Both the position numbers and the translations under genes were made by a program. From NCBI RefSeq assembly GCF_002127215.1, contig NZ_NFUT01000005.1:1-64000 (forward strand): a stretch of DNA of 64,000 bases, given 5' to 3'. The notes beneath the pieces were generated by a model that was given only the letters and a program-made list of their open reading frames with translations, made no database searches and was not told the DNA's origin. This DNA comes from Hydrogenophaga sp. IBVHS2 (lineage in GTDB: Bacteria > Pseudomonadota > Gammaproteobacteria > Burkholderiales > Burkholderiaceae_C). Positions 8,621 through 18,616 of this stretch are shown here, one piece after another (positions within the stretch are counted from its first letter, which is position 1; every line of letters starts with the position of its first letter).

Positions 8621-9162
8621 CGCAGGGCCGCCTCCAGCTCGCGCGGGTAGTGGCCACTGGCCAGCAGCAGCAGGTCGCACAGCTCGCGCACTGCGCCGGC
8701 GCCGGCCGCACGCTGGCTGACCCAGTGGGCGCGTGCCCGCACCTCGGGATGGGCGTCGGGCGGTGCGGCGGCGAATGCCGCCCGGGTCAGCAGGGGCAGG
8801 TCGGGCCAGTCGTCGCCCATGGCGGCGGCGGCATCCCAGTCCAGTCCGAGCGACTGCAGGATGGCCTGGGCGGCCGGCGCCTTGTCCTCGGTGCCCAGCC
8901 GCAGCTGGGTGATGCCGAGAGCCTGCAGGCGCATGCGCAGGGCAGGCGAATCGCGACCGCTGACCACCGCCGGGGTGATGCCGGCGCGCTGCAGCAGCTT
9001 CAGACCATGGCCGTCGAGGGTATGGAAGCGCTTGAGGGTCTCGCCGGCTTCGCTGAAGTACAGGCCCCCGTCGGTGAGCACCCCGTCCACGTCGAGCAGC
9101 AGCACCTTGACGGGCTGGGCCCGCAGCAGGAGCTCGGTTGAAAAGCGGGGCACGGGGTTCAT
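8617..9162 (-). CDS. kdsC: 3-deoxy-D-manno-octulosonate 8-phosphate phosphatase KdsC
   Basis: A HAD-superfamily phosphatase of 181 residues that removes phosphate from KDO-8-P in the inner-core LPS pathway. The nucleophile motif LLLDVDGVLTDGGLYF (about residues 20-35) is diagnostic. VVSGRDSPALRMR (motif II region) and GDDWPDLPLL (motif IV, metal-binding acids) follow. It begins at ATG 9162 and shares one base with the stop of kdsD (TGATG); it overlaps lptC at its end. Translational coupling through kdsD-kdsC-lptC is therefore likely. Confidence 0.95.
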   Translation of the reverse strand: MNPVPRFSTELLLRAQPVKVLLLDVDGVLTDGGLYFSEAGETLKRFHTLDGHGLKLLQRAGITPAVVSGRDSPALRMRLQALGITQLRLGTEDKAPAAQAILQSLGLDWDAAAAMGDDWPDLPLLTRAAFAAAPPDAHPEVRARAHWVSQRAAGAGAVRELCDLLLLASGHYPRELEAALR

Positions 9163-10160
9163 CAGATCACCTTGGCGCGCATCAGGTCGTTGCTGCTGAG
9201 CGCGCCCACCAGCAGACCGGCCGCGTCCAGCACCAGCAGGCTGTTGATGCGCCGCTCTTCCATCGTGCGGGCGGCCTCCACCGCCAGCGACTGCGCCGGC
9301 ACGGTGGCCGGTTGCGTGTGCATGACCTCGCCAGCGGTGAGCTGGCGCAGGTCCTGGGCGCTGCCGGTGCGCTCGATGAGGCGGCGCAGGTCGCCGTCGG
9401 TGAAGACACCCAGGGCCCGACCGTCGGGTCCGACCACGGCACACAGGCCCAGGCCCTTGGCGCTGATCTCGCGCATCAGGTCCATCAACGGGGTGTCGGG
9501 GGTCACGCGCGGCACGGCATCGCCCTGGCGCATGACGTCGGCCACATGGGTCAGCAGGCGCCGGCCCAGGGCGCCACCCGGGTGCGAGCGGGCGAAGTCG
9601 TCGGCCCGGAAACCCCGGGCATCAAGCAGGGCCACGGCCAGGGCATCGCCCAGCGCGAGCTGCGCCGTGGTGCTGGCGGTGGGTGCCAGGTTGTGCGGGC
9701 AGGCTTCGCGGGCCACGGCAGTGTCGAGCACCCAGTCGGCATGGCGGGCCAGTGACGATTCGGCACGGCCGGTGAAGGCCACCAGGGGCACGCCCATGCG
9801 CTTGATCAGGGGCAGCAGCACGGTGAGCTCGTCGCTCTCGCCGCTGTTGCTGATGGCCAGCACCACGTCCTGCGGGGTGATCATGCCGAGGTCGCCGTGG
9901 CTGGCCTCGGCCGGATGCACGAACTGGGCCGGCGTGCCGGTGGAGGCCAGGGTGGCCGCGAGCTTGCGGCCGATGTGGCCGCTCTTGCCCATGCCCATGA
10001 CCACCACGCGCCCCTGGCAGGCCAGCAGGCACTGCAGGGCGCCGGCAAAGGCGGCATCGACGCGGGCCGCCAGTGCCTGCACCGCCTCGGCCTCGATCTG
10101 CAGGGTGTCGCGGGCCAGCGCGAGGGCGCGTCCGGCGTCGAATGCCACGGGAAAAGTCAT
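9162..10160 (-). CDS. kdsD: arabinose-5-phosphate isomerase KdsD (SIS + two CBS domains)
   Basis: Interconverts ribulose-5-P and arabinose-5-P, feeding KDO synthesis. The 332-residue protein has an N-terminal SIS domain (VVMGMGKSGHIGRKLAATLASTG; SNSGESDEL) followed by two CBS domains from about residue 210. Length and layout match KdsD/KpsF. I start at ATG 10160 (MTFPVAFDAG); the in-frame ATG at 10208 would overlap the divergent antiporter gene. It is the first gene of kdsD-kdsC-lptC-SDR. Only about 41 bp separate it from the divergent gene, so the two promoters must overlap closely. Confidence 0.94.
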   Translation of the reverse strand: MTFPVAFDAGRALALARDTLQIEAEAVQALAARVDAAFAGALQCLLACQGRVVVMGMGKSGHIGRKLAATLASTGTPAQFVHPAEASHGDLGMITPQDVVLAISNSGESDELTVLLPLIKRMGVPLVAFTGRAESSLARHADWVLDTAVAREACPHNLAPTASTTAQLALGDALAVALLDARGFRADDFARSHPGGALGRRLLTHVADVMRQGDAVPRVTPDTPLMDLMREISAKGLGLCAVVGPDGRALGVFTDGDLRRLIERTGSAQDLRQLTAGEVMHTQPATVPAQSLAVEAARTMEERRINSLLVLDAAGLLVGALSSNDLMRAKVI

Positions 10161-10201
10161 GAAGTGATTATCGCTGCGGGGTCGCCCGCTAACATCGCCC
10201 G

Positions 10202-12187
10202 ATGACATCGCTGGACATCACCCTGCTCTACCTGCTGGCCGCCGTGCTGGGGGTGGTGGCCTGCCGCAGCCTCAAGCTGCCGCCCATGCTGGGCTACCTG
10301 GTGGTGGGCGTGCTCATCGGACCCAATGCGCTGGCCATTGCGCAGGACTCCAAGGGCATCCGCTACCTGGCCGAGTTCGGCGTGGTCTTCCTGATGTTCG
10401 TCATCGGCCTGGAGTTCAGCCTGCCCAAGCTGCGGGCCATGCGGCGCCATGTCTTCGGACTGGGCCTGTCGCAGGTGGTGCTGACGGTGCTGATCACCAC
10501 CGGCGCCTCGCTGGCCCTGGCGCTGCTGCTGCCGCAGTGGTGGACCATTTCGTGGCAGAGCGCGCTGGCCCTGGGCGGCGTCATGGCCATGAGCAGCACC
10601 GCCATCGTCATCAAGCTGGTGGCCGAGCGGCTGGAGCTGGAGTCGGAGCATGGCAAGCGGGTGCTGGGCATCCTGCTGTTCCAGGATCTGGCGGTGGTGC
10701 CGCTGCTGGTGCTGATCCCGGCGCTGGCGTCCGAGCCGGAACAGCTGCTGCCCGCACTGGGCCTGGCGGTGTTCAAGGCGACGGTGCTGCTGGGCCTGCT
10801 GCTCACCGGCGGGCAGCGGCTGATGCGCTGGTGGCTCACGCTGGTGGCGCGGCGCAAGAGCGAAGAGCTGTTCATGCTCAACCTGCTGCTCATCACGCTG
10901 GGCCTGGCCTGGCTGACCGAACACGCCGGCCTGTCGCTGGCCCTGGGCGCCTTCGTGGCCGGCATGCTGATCTCCGAGACCGAATACAAGCACCAGGTGG
11001 AGACCGACATCCGGCCGTTCCACGACGTGCTGCTGGGCCTGTTCTTCATCACCATCGGCATGATGCTGGACTGGCGCCTCGTGCTGGAGCGCTGGCCGCT
11101 GGTGCTGCTGCTCCTGATGGCGTCCATGGCCTTCAAGCTGGCGCTGATCACCGGCCTGACACGGGCCTTCGGCGCCCCCACCGGGGTGGCCCTGCGCACC
11201 GGCCTGTACCTGGCACAGGCGGGCGAGTTCGGTCTGGTGCTGCTGAGCCTGGCGGGCCAGAACGGGCTGATCCCGCCGCAGCTGTTCAACCCCATCCTGG
11301 CCAGCATGGTGATCTCCATGATCGCCACGCCCTTCCTGATCATGTATGCCAACACGGTGGTCACCCGGCTGGTGGGCAGCGACTGGCTGATGCAGTCGGT
11401 GCAGATGACCAGCATCGCGCGCAAGGCCATCAATGCCGACAAGCACGTGATCATCTGCGGCTATGGCCGCTGCGGCCAGAACCTGGCCCGGCTGCTGGAG
11501 GCCGAGGGCATTCCCTACATGGCCCTCGACCTCGACCCCGACCGGGTGCGGCAGGCGGCCGCCGCCGGACATTCGGTGGTGTTCGGCGACGCCGCCCGGC
11601 TGCAGGCCCTCATGGCCGCCGGCCTGCACCGTGCCAGCGCGCTGGTGATCACCTACAACGACAGCCCGAGCGCCCTGAAGGTGCTGCACCACACGCGCGA
11701 GCAGGCACCGCAGGTGCCGGTGGTGGTGCGCACCGTGGACGATGCCGACCTCGACCGCCTGCGCCAGGCGGGCGCGACCGAGGTGGTGCCCGAGGCGATC
11801 GAGGCCAGCCTCATGCTCACCAGCCACGCGCTGGCCCTGGTGGGCGTTCCCATGCGCCGGGTGATCCGGGTGGTGCAGGAACAGCGCGAGGCACGGTACA
11901 ACCTGCTGCGCGGCTATTTCCACGGTGCCGACGACAACGCCGAGGACGACGGCGAGCAGGTGCGGCTCAACACCGTCACGCTGCCCGGCGCCAGCCGGCA
12001 TGTCGGCCGGTCGCTGGATGCGCTGGCGCTCGATGCCATCGGCGTGCGGGTGGTGAGCCTGCGCCGGGCCAGCGGGCGGTCCGCCACGGTCGAGGGACAC
12101 GCCGTGGTGGAGAGCGGCGACACGCTGGTGCTGCAGGGCAAGGCGGCTGCGCTGGCCCTGGCCGAGGACAAGCTGCTGGGCGGCTGA
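10202..12187 (+). CDS. Kef-type monovalent cation/proton antiporter (CPA2) with RCK domain
   Basis: A 661-residue inner-membrane CPA2 transporter. The first about 390 residues hold roughly 12-13 membrane helices, with family signatures GYLVVGVLIGPNAL, FLMFVIGLEFSL and LFQDLAVVPLL. A TrkA-N/RCK nucleotide-binding domain (VIICGYGRCGQNLARLL, residues about 417-433) follows, then a C-terminal TrkA-C-like domain. Such proteins exchange K+ (or Na+) for protons, and Kef members respond to glutathione adducts. No kefF/kefG partner is adjacent, so gating and ion preference are open. A second, shorter Kef-type protein lies at 55308-57014. Confidence 0.92.
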   Translation: MTSLDITLLYLLAAVLGVVACRSLKLPPMLGYLVVGVLIGPNALAIAQDSKGIRYLAEFGVVFLMFVIGLEFSLPKLRAMRRHVFGLGLSQVVLTVLITTGASLALALLLPQWWTISWQSALALGGVMAMSSTAIVIKLVAERLELESEHGKRVLGILLFQDLAVVPLLVLIPALASEPEQLLPALGLAVFKATVLLGLLLTGGQRLMRWWLTLVARRKSEELFMLNLLLITLGLAWLTEHAGLSLALGAFVAGMLISETEYKHQVETDIRPFHDVLLGLFFITIGMMLDWRLVLERWPLVLLLLMASMAFKLALITGLTRAFGAPTGVALRTGLYLAQAGEFGLVLLSLAGQNGLIPPQLFNPILASMVISMIATPFLIMYANTVVTRLVGSDWLMQSVQMTSIARKAINADKHVIICGYGRCGQNLARLLEAEGIPYMALDLDPDRVRQAAAAGHSVVFGDAARLQALMAAGLHRASALVITYNDSPSALKVLHHTREQAPQVPVVVRTVDDADLDRLRQAGATEVVPEAIEASLMLTSHALALVGVPMRRVIRVVQEQREARYNLLRGYFHGADDNAEDDGEQVRLNTVTLPGASRHVGRSLDALALDAIGVRVVSLRRASGRSATVEGHAVVESGDTLVLQGKAAALALAEDKLLGG

Positions 12188-12286
12188 AACCTCCTGGCCG
12201 ATCGGGCCCGGGGATTGTCCGAGTCGCCCTGCGGGACTTTGCCCGACGCTTACCCTGCCGGGTTTTCACCCTCCGGAGACAGACCC

Positions 12287-13246
12287 ATGGATCGACGCCT
12301 CTTCCTGGGTGCCGGCATTGCCGGCGCCACCTCGCTGACCTTCACCTCGGTGCTCTCGCAGAACTCGCCCGACCTCGGTGTGCCGACGCTGCCGGCCCCG
12401 GGCTTCCGCAAGACCATGGTGGGCGACATCGAGGTGATCGCCCTCAACGACGGCGCGCTGCGCCGCCCGCTGGGCGACGAGTTCGTGCGCAACGCCCCGC
12501 TGGAACAGGTCAAGGCCCTGCTGTCCTCCCAGAACCTGCCCACCGCCTACGTGGACATTCCGTTCACGCCTTACCTGATCGTGGCGGGCGGTCAACGCTT
12601 CCTGATCGACACCGGCTTTGCCGACAACGGCCCGGCCACCACCGGCCGCCTGCGCGCCAACATGGCCGCGGCCGGCCACAAGCCGGAAGACATCGACCAC
12701 GTCATCCTCAGCCACTTCCATGGCGACCACATCAACGGCCTGTTCGCCAAGGACGGCTCGGCCGTGTTCCCCAAGGCCAAGGTGCATGTGCCGGCGCCCG
12801 AGTTCGCCTACTGGACGGACGACGCCAAGATGAACGCCGCTCCCCCGGCCCTGAAGGGGAATTTCGAGAATGCGCGCCGCGTCATGGGCAAGATCGCCGC
12901 CGACAAGCTGGTCAGGTTCGAGCCGGGTGCCGAACTGGCGCCGGGCATCCGCTCGCTGGCCGCCTTCGGTCACACCCCCGGCATGAGCGTGTTCAGCGTG
13001 AACTCCAAGGGCCAGTCGTTCATGTATGTGGCCGATGTGACCAACGTGCCGTCCCTGTTCGCCCGCAGCCCCGACTGGGCCGTGACCTTCGACATGGACG
13101 CCGACATGGCCCGCGCCACCCGCCGCCGCCTGTTCGACCAGCTGGTCAAGGACAAGACGCTCATGGGCGGCTTCCACTTCCCGTTCCCGGCGCTGGGCAC
13201 CCTGGAAATCGCCGGCAACGGCTACCAGTTCAAGCCGCTGGCCTGA
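12287..13246 (+). CDS. MBL-fold metallohydrolase with Tat-like signal
   Basis: A 319-residue metallo-beta-lactamase-superfamily protein. The metal motif HFHGDH (in [12 protein letters not shown]) is at about residues 141-146. Later metal ligands are the His in FGHTPGM, the Asp in YVADVTN and the His in GFHFPFP. The start is ATG 12287, with GGAGA at 12275-12279 upstream. The N-terminus [16 protein letters not shown] resembles a twin-arginine signal (RRxFL), implying export after cofactor insertion. Family members include lactonases and quinone-type hydrolases; the substrate cannot be assigned. It is transcribed with, and 40 bp upstream of, apt. Confidence 0.87.
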   Translation: MDRRLFLGAGIAGATSLTFTSVLSQNSPDLGVPTLPAPGFRKTMVGDIEVIALNDGALRRPLGDEFVRNAPLEQVKALLSSQNLPTAYVDIPFTPYLIVAGGQRFLIDTGFADNGPATTGRLRANMAAAGHKPEDIDHVILSHFHGDHINGLFAKDGSAVFPKAKVHVPAPEFAYWTDDAKMNAAPPALKGNFENARRVMGKIAADKLVRFEPGAELAPGIRSLAAFGHTPGMSVFSVNSKGQSFMYVADVTNVPSLFARSPDWAVTFDMDADMARATRRRLFDQLVKDKTLMGGFHFPFPALGTLEIAGNGYQFKPLA

Positions 13247-13286
13247 CCGGGGACGGATACCCCCGGGGGCGGCGGATAATCCCGTG

Positions 13287-13832
13287 ATGGATACCGCCGC
13301 CTACCTCCGCGCCCACATCCGCACCGTGCCCGACTGGCCGGCGCCGGGTGTGCAGTTCCGCGACATCACGCCCCTGCTGCAGGACCCCAAGGTCTTCCGG
13401 GTCCTCATCGACGCCTTCGTGCACCGCTACATGGATCCGGCCCTGCGGCCCAGCGTGGTGGCCGGGCTGGACGCGCGCGGCTTCATCATCGGGTCGGTGC
13501 TGGCCTACGAGCTGGGCGTGGGCTTCGTGCCCATCCGCAAGAAAGGCAAGCTGCCGTTCACCACGGTGGAAGAGACCTACGAACTCGAATACGGCAGCGC
13601 CACGGTGGAACTGCACACCGATGCGGTGAAGGCGGGCGACCGGGTGGTGCTGATCGACGACCTGATTGCCACCGGCGGCACCATGATGGCCGGACGACGG
13701 CTGCTGGAAAAGCTGGGCGCCACGGTCACCGAAGGCGCCGCCATCGTCGACCTGCCCGAACTCGGCGGCTCGGGCAAGCTGCGGGCCAGCGGCCTGCAGC
13801 TGTTCACCCTGCTCGATTTCGCCGGCCACTGA
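13287..13832 (+). CDS. apt: adenine phosphoribosyltransferase
   Basis: Salvages adenine to AMP using PRPP. The 181-residue protein shows the type I PRTase pattern: N-terminal [30 protein letters not shown], the flexible-loop region [14 protein letters not shown], and the PRPP motif [13 protein letters not shown] (about residues 116-128). I start at ATG 13287; a GTG directly before it is in frame, but the ATG fits the family. The gene ends 12 bp from the convergent hypothetical gene. Confidence 0.96.
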   Translation: MDTAAYLRAHIRTVPDWPAPGVQFRDITPLLQDPKVFRVLIDAFVHRYMDPALRPSVVAGLDARGFIIGSVLAYELGVGFVPIRKKGKLPFTTVEETYELEYGSATVELHTDAVKAGDRVVLIDDLIATGGTMMAGRRLLEKLGATVTEGAAIVDLPELGGSGKLRASGLQLFTLLDFAGH

Positions 13833-13844
13833 CCGGCGCCTGCC

Positions 13845-14516
13845 TCAGAGCTTGCCGTACTGCGTTTCGCTCAGGGCGGCAAAGTCGCTCACCACATCGG
13901 TGGGCTGCACCGGGGTGTCCTTGGCCTGACGGTAGGCCTGCGCCGGGGGCGCCTGCAGGGCCTGGCGGAAGGCCTCCACCTCGGCCTCGGTCACCGGCTG
14001 GCCGGTGGGCATGCGCTCGGGGGCGGGGGGCCGCGGAATGGCGGTGTCCCGGGCCGGTTCGGACTCGCGCCGGGTCTGGGCCGCCACCGAAGCCCGCAGG
14101 GCGGTGCCCACGCGCTCGGGCGGGGCACGGCGCCGCCAGTAGACGGAGCGCACCTCCATCGCGTGGCGGGTCTGGGCGCTGCGCTGGATCCAGCGTTCGA
14201 TCTCCAGCAGGTACTCGTCGGGCAGGTCCTTGGCCCCGAGCGCCAGATCGATCAGCACCAGGAAGCTGTCGCCGTTGGCGTCGGTCGACAGCACCTTGAA
14301 GCTGTAGCTGGTGGACAGCACACCGCCCCGGATGAGCGACTCGCGGATCACGGTGAACAGCTGTTCGCGTCGCAGGATGCGCCGGCCACGGCGCGGCGAG
14401 ATCAGGGGCAGGGTGGTGTTGCGGATGGCCTGACGGGCCTTGGCCAGCGTGCTGTCGCCGTCCGAGGGCTTGCGGCCGAACCACCAGTTCTTGAGTGACA
14501 TGGGCAGGGCGATCAT
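13845..14516 (-). CDS. conserved hypothetical protein
   Basis: A 223-residue protein I do not recognise. The N-terminus (MSLKNWWFGRKP) is short and basic. Residues about 40-140 look like a compact alpha/beta domain containing SYSFKVLSTDANGDSFLVLIDLAL and a YLLEIERWIQR helix. The C-terminal third is Pro/Ala-rich and probably disordered. No signal peptide or membrane helix is seen. It sits 16 bp downstream of the cyclic-nucleotide-binding gene in the same direction, so the two probably form an operon. The second ATG at 14501 is an equally possible start. Confidence 0.7.
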   Translation of the reverse strand: MIALPMSLKNWWFGRKPSDGDSTLAKARQAIRNTTLPLISPRRGRRILRREQLFTVIRESLIRGGVLSTSYSFKVLSTDANGDSFLVLIDLALGAKDLPDEYLLEIERWIQRSAQTRHAMEVRSVYWRRRAPPERVGTALRASVAAQTRRESEPARDTAIPRPPAPERMPTGQPVTEAEVEAFRQALQAPPAQAYRQAKDTPVQPTDVVSDFAALSETQYGKL

Positions 14517-14532
14517 GTGAAGGGGCAGGCGG

Positions 14533-15024
14533 TCAGGTCACGGCCACCCGTTTGGGCTTGTTGTACATGCGGCGCGCCAGCACGGCCGACATGGCCACCG
14601 TCAGTTCGAGCGCGATCTCCGGGGCCCGGGTGCACAGCTCGCGAAAGCGCAGCGGGGTCAGGCACCACAGGCGGCAGTCGCTGCCGGCGCTCACGGTGGC
14701 GCTGCGGGGCAGATGGGAAAAGAAGGCACCTTCACCGAGCAGCGAGCCTTCGCCCACCACCGCGATGCGGATGCGATCGTGGCTGTCTTCGTAATGGACC
14801 GTCAGCGTGCCGCTCTCCACCAGATAGACGGTGCGGTCCTTCACGCCCTGCTCGATCAGGGCCTGGCCCTGGCGCAGCATGACCGGCTGCAGGTAGCCCG
14901 CCAGGGTGTTCCACTGAATTTCGGACAGGTTGAGCGGCAGGGCGTCCAGCGCATTGCTCTGCCGCATGGCAGTGGCCAGCGCCTTGATGTCGGCGCGTGC
15001 TGAAGGGACGGTGATCACGCTCAT
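14533..15024 (-). CDS. stand-alone cyclic nucleotide-binding domain protein
   Basis: A 163-residue protein consisting essentially of one Crp-type cyclic nucleotide-binding domain: LRQGQALIEQGVKDRTVYLVESGTLTVHY, then the phosphate-binding-cassette region VGEGSLLGEGAFFSHLPRSATVSA. It stops soon after the domain, without the winged helix-turn-helix of Crp/Fnr proteins, so it is unlikely to bind DNA. It more likely acts by protein contact, perhaps with the downstream partner gene. The start at ATG 15024 has CGGGGG upstream; the in-frame ATG at 15060 adds only basic residues. Which ligand (cAMP, cGMP or none) cannot be told. Confidence 0.82.
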   Translation of the reverse strand: MSVITVPSARADIKALATAMRQSNALDALPLNLSEIQWNTLAGYLQPVMLRQGQALIEQGVKDRTVYLVESGTLTVHYEDSHDRIRIAVVGEGSLLGEGAFFSHLPRSATVSAGSDCRLWCLTPLRFRELCTRAPEIALELTVAMSAVLARRMYNKPKRVAVT

Positions 15025-15141
15025 GCCCCCGAGTTGACCGCGAGGCGACCGACGGCGCAAGTGTGCGGTCGGTCACGCTTACGGTTGATTACAGATTCGC
15101 TCCGGACGGCTGACGAACGGTGCCGGACGGCATTGCAGGTA

Positions 15142-16524
15142 CTACTTGCCGATGCAGAAGCGCGAAAAGATGACGCCCAGCAGATCGTCGGCGCTGAATT
15201 CACCCGTGATTTCGCCCAGCGCGTGCTGGGCCAGCCGCAGTTCCTCGGCCAGCAGGTCCAGCGCGTCGGCCGAGCCGTCCAGCCAGGTGCCGGCCGCCGC
15301 CAGGTGGGCCTGGACCCGGTGCAGCGCCTGCAGGTGCCGCTCGCGTGCCATGAACAGGCCGTCGCCTGCCCGCTCCCAGCCAGCCAGCTGCAGCAGTCGC
15401 TGACGCAGGGCCTGCAGACCGTCACCCTGGCGGGCCGACAGGGCCAGCGCATCGGCGGGAACGGCGGCTTGGGGCCGCTGGTCCAGCTTGTTCCACACGT
15501 GCAGCAGCGGCACGCCCTCGGGCAGACCGTCGGCGATGGCCTGATCAGCGGCGATGTAGGCCGGGTCGTCGGCGCGGGTGAGGTCGTGCAGGAACAGCAC
15601 CACGTCGGCCTGGCGGATGCGGCCCCAGGCCCGCTCGATGCCGATGCGCTCCACCTCGTCCACCTCCGGGCTGTCGCGCAGGCCGGCGGTGTCCACCACA
15701 TGCAGGGGAACGCCTTCGATCTGGATGGTCTGCTGGACCACGTCGCGGGTGGTGCCGGCCACCGGCGTGACGATGGCCAGCTCGGCCCCGGCCAGGGCAT
15801 TGAGCAGCGAGCTCTTGCCGGCATTGGGCTGGCCGGCGATCACCACCTGCAGGCCATCGCGCAGCAGCGCGCCCTGCCGGGCCTCGCCCAGCACGCCGGT
15901 CAGGGCCGTCTGCAGGCGCTGCAGCTGGCCCGACGCATCGGCCTTCTGCAGGAAGTCGATCTCTTCCTCGGGGAAGTCCAGCGTGGCTTCCACCAGCATG
16001 CGCAGGTTCACCAACGCGTCGCGCAGTCCGTGGATGCGCTCGGAGAAGGCCCCCGCCAGCGAGCGCGAGGCGCTGCGGGCCGCCGCCTCGGTGCTGGCAT
16101 CGATCAGGTCGGCCACCGCTTCGGCCTGGGCCAGATCGAGCTTGTCGTTGAGGAAGGCGCGCTCGGTGAACTCGCCGGCCCGGGCCAGCCGCAGACCCGG
16201 CAGGCTGCCCTGCGCCGCCACCTCCAGGCAGCGCGCCAGCAGCAGCTGCAGCACCACCGGCCCGCCGTGGCCCTGCAACTCCAGCACGTCTTCGCCGGTG
16301 TAGGAATGCGGCCCGGGAAACCAGAGCGACAGTCCGTGGTCGATCGGCTCTCCCGCCGCATCCCGCCAGGGCCCGTAGGTGGCCTCGCGCGGCTTCAAGG
16401 CCCGGCCCACCAGCGCCGTCACGAAAGGCAGCAGCCCCCGGCCCGACACCCGCACCATGCCCACCGCACCCCGGCCAGGCGCAGTGGCGATCGCAATGAT
16501 GGGTTCGGAAGCAGAGGACAGCAT
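15142..16524 (-). CDS. mnmE: tRNA uridine-5-carboxymethylaminomethyl modification GTPase MnmE
   Basis: With MnmG it modifies U34 of certain tRNAs. The 460-residue protein has an N-terminal folate-binding domain ([36 protein letters not shown]). A helical domain is interrupted by the G domain: P-loop GQPNAGKSS at residues 231-239, DTAG at 278-281, NKLD at 345-348. The invariant C-terminal FCIGK carries the catalytic Cys. I start at ATG 16524 ([12 protein letters not shown]). The gene continues the rpmH-rnpA-yidD-yidC order but is separated from yidC by a hairpin-rich spacer of about 115 bp. Confidence 0.97.
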   Translation of the reverse strand: MLSSASEPIIAIATAPGRGAVGMVRVSGRGLLPFVTALVGRALKPREATYGPWRDAAGEPIDHGLSLWFPGPHSYTGEDVLELQGHGGPVVLQLLLARCLEVAAQGSLPGLRLARAGEFTERAFLNDKLDLAQAEAVADLIDASTEAAARSASRSLAGAFSERIHGLRDALVNLRMLVEATLDFPEEEIDFLQKADASGQLQRLQTALTGVLGEARQGALLRDGLQVVIAGQPNAGKSSLLNALAGAELAIVTPVAGTTRDVVQQTIQIEGVPLHVVDTAGLRDSPEVDEVERIGIERAWGRIRQADVVLFLHDLTRADDPAYIAADQAIADGLPEGVPLLHVWNKLDQRPQAAVPADALALSARQGDGLQALRQRLLQLAGWERAGDGLFMARERHLQALHRVQAHLAAAGTWLDGSADALDLLAEELRLAQHALGEITGEFSADDLLGVIFSRFCIGK

Positions 16525-16559
16525 GAACAGTCGGTGAAACGCCAACCAACGTCCCCAGG

Positions 16560-16640
16560 GGTGCCGAGGGTCCGGCTTCGCCGGCCCAAGGGCACCGTCC
16601 CCCCTCCGAGGGGGGAAGCCGCGTCAGCGGCGCAGGGGGG
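16560..16640. repeat. triple-hairpin intergenic element between yidC and mnmE
   Basis: Three inverted repeats stand side by side. GGTGCC (16560-16565) pairs with GGCACC (16591-16596), enclosing CCGGC-TTC-GCCGG (16572-16584). CCCCCCTC-C-GAGGGGGG spans 16599-16615. GCCGC-GTCA-GCGGC spans 16618-16631. There is no T-run, so it is not a classical intrinsic terminator. From memory, similar G/C hairpin blocks recur between genes in Comamonadaceae genomes; only one copy is visible here. It may attenuate or process the yidC-mnmE transcript. Confidence 0.6.
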
Positions 16641-18332
16641 TCACTTGAACTTGGGCATGTTGAACTTCAACGGCACCCCCATGCGGCTGTTGATGTGCGC
16701 CTGCTGGGCGATCGTCAGCACGTTGTTGGTGATCCAGTACAGCACCAGGCCGGACGGGAAGAAGAAGAACATGACCGAGAAGATGAGGGGCATGAACCAC
16801 ATCAGCTTGGCCTGCAGCGGATCCGGCGGCAGCGGGTTGAGCGCGGTCTGAATCAGGGTGGTCACGGCCATGACCAGCGGCAGGATGTAGAACGGATCGG
16901 GCGACGACAGGTCGCTGATCCAGCCCAGCCAAGGCGCGTTGCGCATCTCCACGCTGGACAGCAGCACCCAGTACAGGGCGATGAACACCGGGATCTGGAT
17001 GAGGATGGGGAAGCAGCCACCCAGCGGGTTGACCTTCTCTTCCTTGTACATCTTCATCATTTCCAGCTGCATCTGCTGGGGGTTGTTCTTGAGGCGCTCC
17101 CGCATCTCCATGATGCGCGGATTGATGGCCTTCATCTTGGCCATGCTGCGGTAGGCACTGGCATTGAGCCAGTAGAAGGCCGCCTTGATCAGCACCACCA
17201 GCAGGACGATGGCCCAGCCCCAGTTGCCCACGAAGCTGTGGATCTTCTCCATCAGCCAGTACAGCGGCTTGGCCAGGATGGTCAGCCAGCCATAGTCCTT
17301 GACCAGCACCAGACCCGGGGCGATGGTTTCCAGCACCTTCTCTTCCTGCGGGCCCACGAACAGGCGGGCCTGGCTGGTCTCGCGCTGACCCGGGGCGATC
17401 TCGGGCAGGCGCACGATGCTGCCCACCGAGAACAGGTTGCTGTCGACCGCACGCACGAAGTTCTCGCGGGCCACGCCGTCGGCCAGCAGCCAGGCGGTGG
17501 CGAAGTAGTGCTGCACCATGGCGATGTAGCCGTCGCTGGTGCTCTTGACGAAGCTGGCCTTGTTGGCCGAAATGTCCTTGAACTCGACCTTCTGGTACTT
17601 CTGCTCGGCGGTGAAGACGGCCGGGCCGGTGAAGGTGGAATAGAACGGGGTCTCGCTGTCGAGCTTGCTGCCATCGCGGACCAGCTGCACATACAGCTGC
17701 GGGCTGACCGGGGCGGTGCCGGTGTTGACCACATCGTGGCGCACGTCGATGACGTACGAACCGCGCTTGAGCGTGTAGGTCTTGACCAGCTTGACGCCGC
17801 CGACATCGGCCGACTCGAACACCACATCCAGGGTGTCCTGGCCGTCGGCCAGCGCGGTGGGCGAGCCCACCAGGGTCATGGGCGTCTTGTGGGTGGGGAA
17901 GCTGCCGCCGATCAGGCCGGTCTGGGCCACGTAGACGTGCTGGCCGTCCTGGGTCAGCAGGGTGAACGGGCCGTCGTCGCGGGTCTTGCTCTGGCGGGTG
18001 GACTGGCGGTGGGCCAGCAGGTCGGCGCCGATGAGGGCGCCGCCCTCGCTGCTGAAGGTCAGGACCATGCGGTCGGTGCGCACCTCGTGGCGGGTGGCGG
18101 CGGCATCCGGTGCGGCCGCAGGCGCCGACCCGGCCGGAGCAGCGGGAGCGGCCGGCACGGCGGCCTGCCCGCTGGCCGGGGCTGCGCCAGCGGCGGGCGC
18201 CGTGGCGGCCGGCGGCGTGGCACCGGGGAAGAACGTGGCGGGCTTGCCGTTGTGGATCTGCCACTTGTCCCAGATCAGGACCATGGACAGACCAAACACC
18301 ACCCACAGGATGGACCGACGGATGTCATTCAT
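16641..18332 (-). CDS. yidC: membrane protein insertase YidC
   Basis: Inserts and folds inner-membrane proteins, alone or with SecYEG. The 563-residue protein has an N-terminal anchor ([15 protein letters not shown]), an Ala/Pro-rich linker, a periplasmic beta-sandwich domain (about residues 80-350) and the five-helix 60-kDa insertase core with [20 protein letters not shown] and [20 protein letters not shown]. This is the long Gram-negative form. Its ATG overlaps the yidD stop as ATGA, and it ends at a hairpin-rich spacer before mnmE. Confidence 0.97.
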   Translation of the reverse strand: MNDIRRSILWVVFGLSMVLIWDKWQIHNGKPATFFPGATPPAATAPAAGAAPASGQAAVPAAPAAPAGSAPAAAPDAAATRHEVRTDRMVLTFSSEGGALIGADLLAHRQSTRQSKTRDDGPFTLLTQDGQHVYVAQTGLIGGSFPTHKTPMTLVGSPTALADGQDTLDVVFESADVGGVKLVKTYTLKRGSYVIDVRHDVVNTGTAPVSPQLYVQLVRDGSKLDSETPFYSTFTGPAVFTAEQKYQKVEFKDISANKASFVKSTSDGYIAMVQHYFATAWLLADGVARENFVRAVDSNLFSVGSIVRLPEIAPGQRETSQARLFVGPQEEKVLETIAPGLVLVKDYGWLTILAKPLYWLMEKIHSFVGNWGWAIVLLVVLIKAAFYWLNASAYRSMAKMKAINPRIMEMRERLKNNPQQMQLEMMKMYKEEKVNPLGGCFPILIQIPVFIALYWVLLSSVEMRNAPWLGWISDLSSPDPFYILPLVMAVTTLIQTALNPLPPDPLQAKLMWFMPLIFSVMFFFFPSGLVLYWITNNVLTIAQQAHINSRMGVPLKFNMPKFK

Positions 18333-18616
18333 GACGGGTTCTTCTTTGCACGAGAGGAGGATAGGAGGCCGGTGAACAGGCCACGGGACTGATCGGGCAC
18401 CGGATCAAGACCGCCCTGGCACCACGGATGGCAGCGCACCAGGCGACGGGCCGCCAGCCAGCTGCCGCCCGCCGCACCATGGCGCTGCAAGGCTTCCAGG
18501 GCGTAGGCCGAGCAGGTGGGCGCAAACCGGCATTGGCTGCCCAGCCACGGACTCAGCAGCAGCCGGTAGCCGCGCACCAGGCCGATCAGGATCTGGCGAG
18601 GCAGATCAGCCCACAT
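18329..18616 (-). CDS. yidD: membrane protein insertion efficiency factor YidD
   Basis: A 95-residue YidD-type protein that assists insertion of membrane proteins by YidC. Hallmarks are the amphipathic N-terminus [17 protein letters not shown], the Cys-bearing [15 protein letters not shown], and [13 protein letters not shown]. The start is ATG 18616, which lies 11 bp inside the end of rnpA. The stop overlaps the yidC start by four bases. Overlaps on both sides are normal for this operon and point to translational coupling. Confidence 0.95.
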   Translation of the reverse strand: MWADLPRQILIGLVRGYRLLLSPWLGSQCRFAPTCSAYALEALQRHGAAGGSWLAARRLVRCHPWCQGGLDPVPDQSRGLFTGLLSSSRAKKNPS

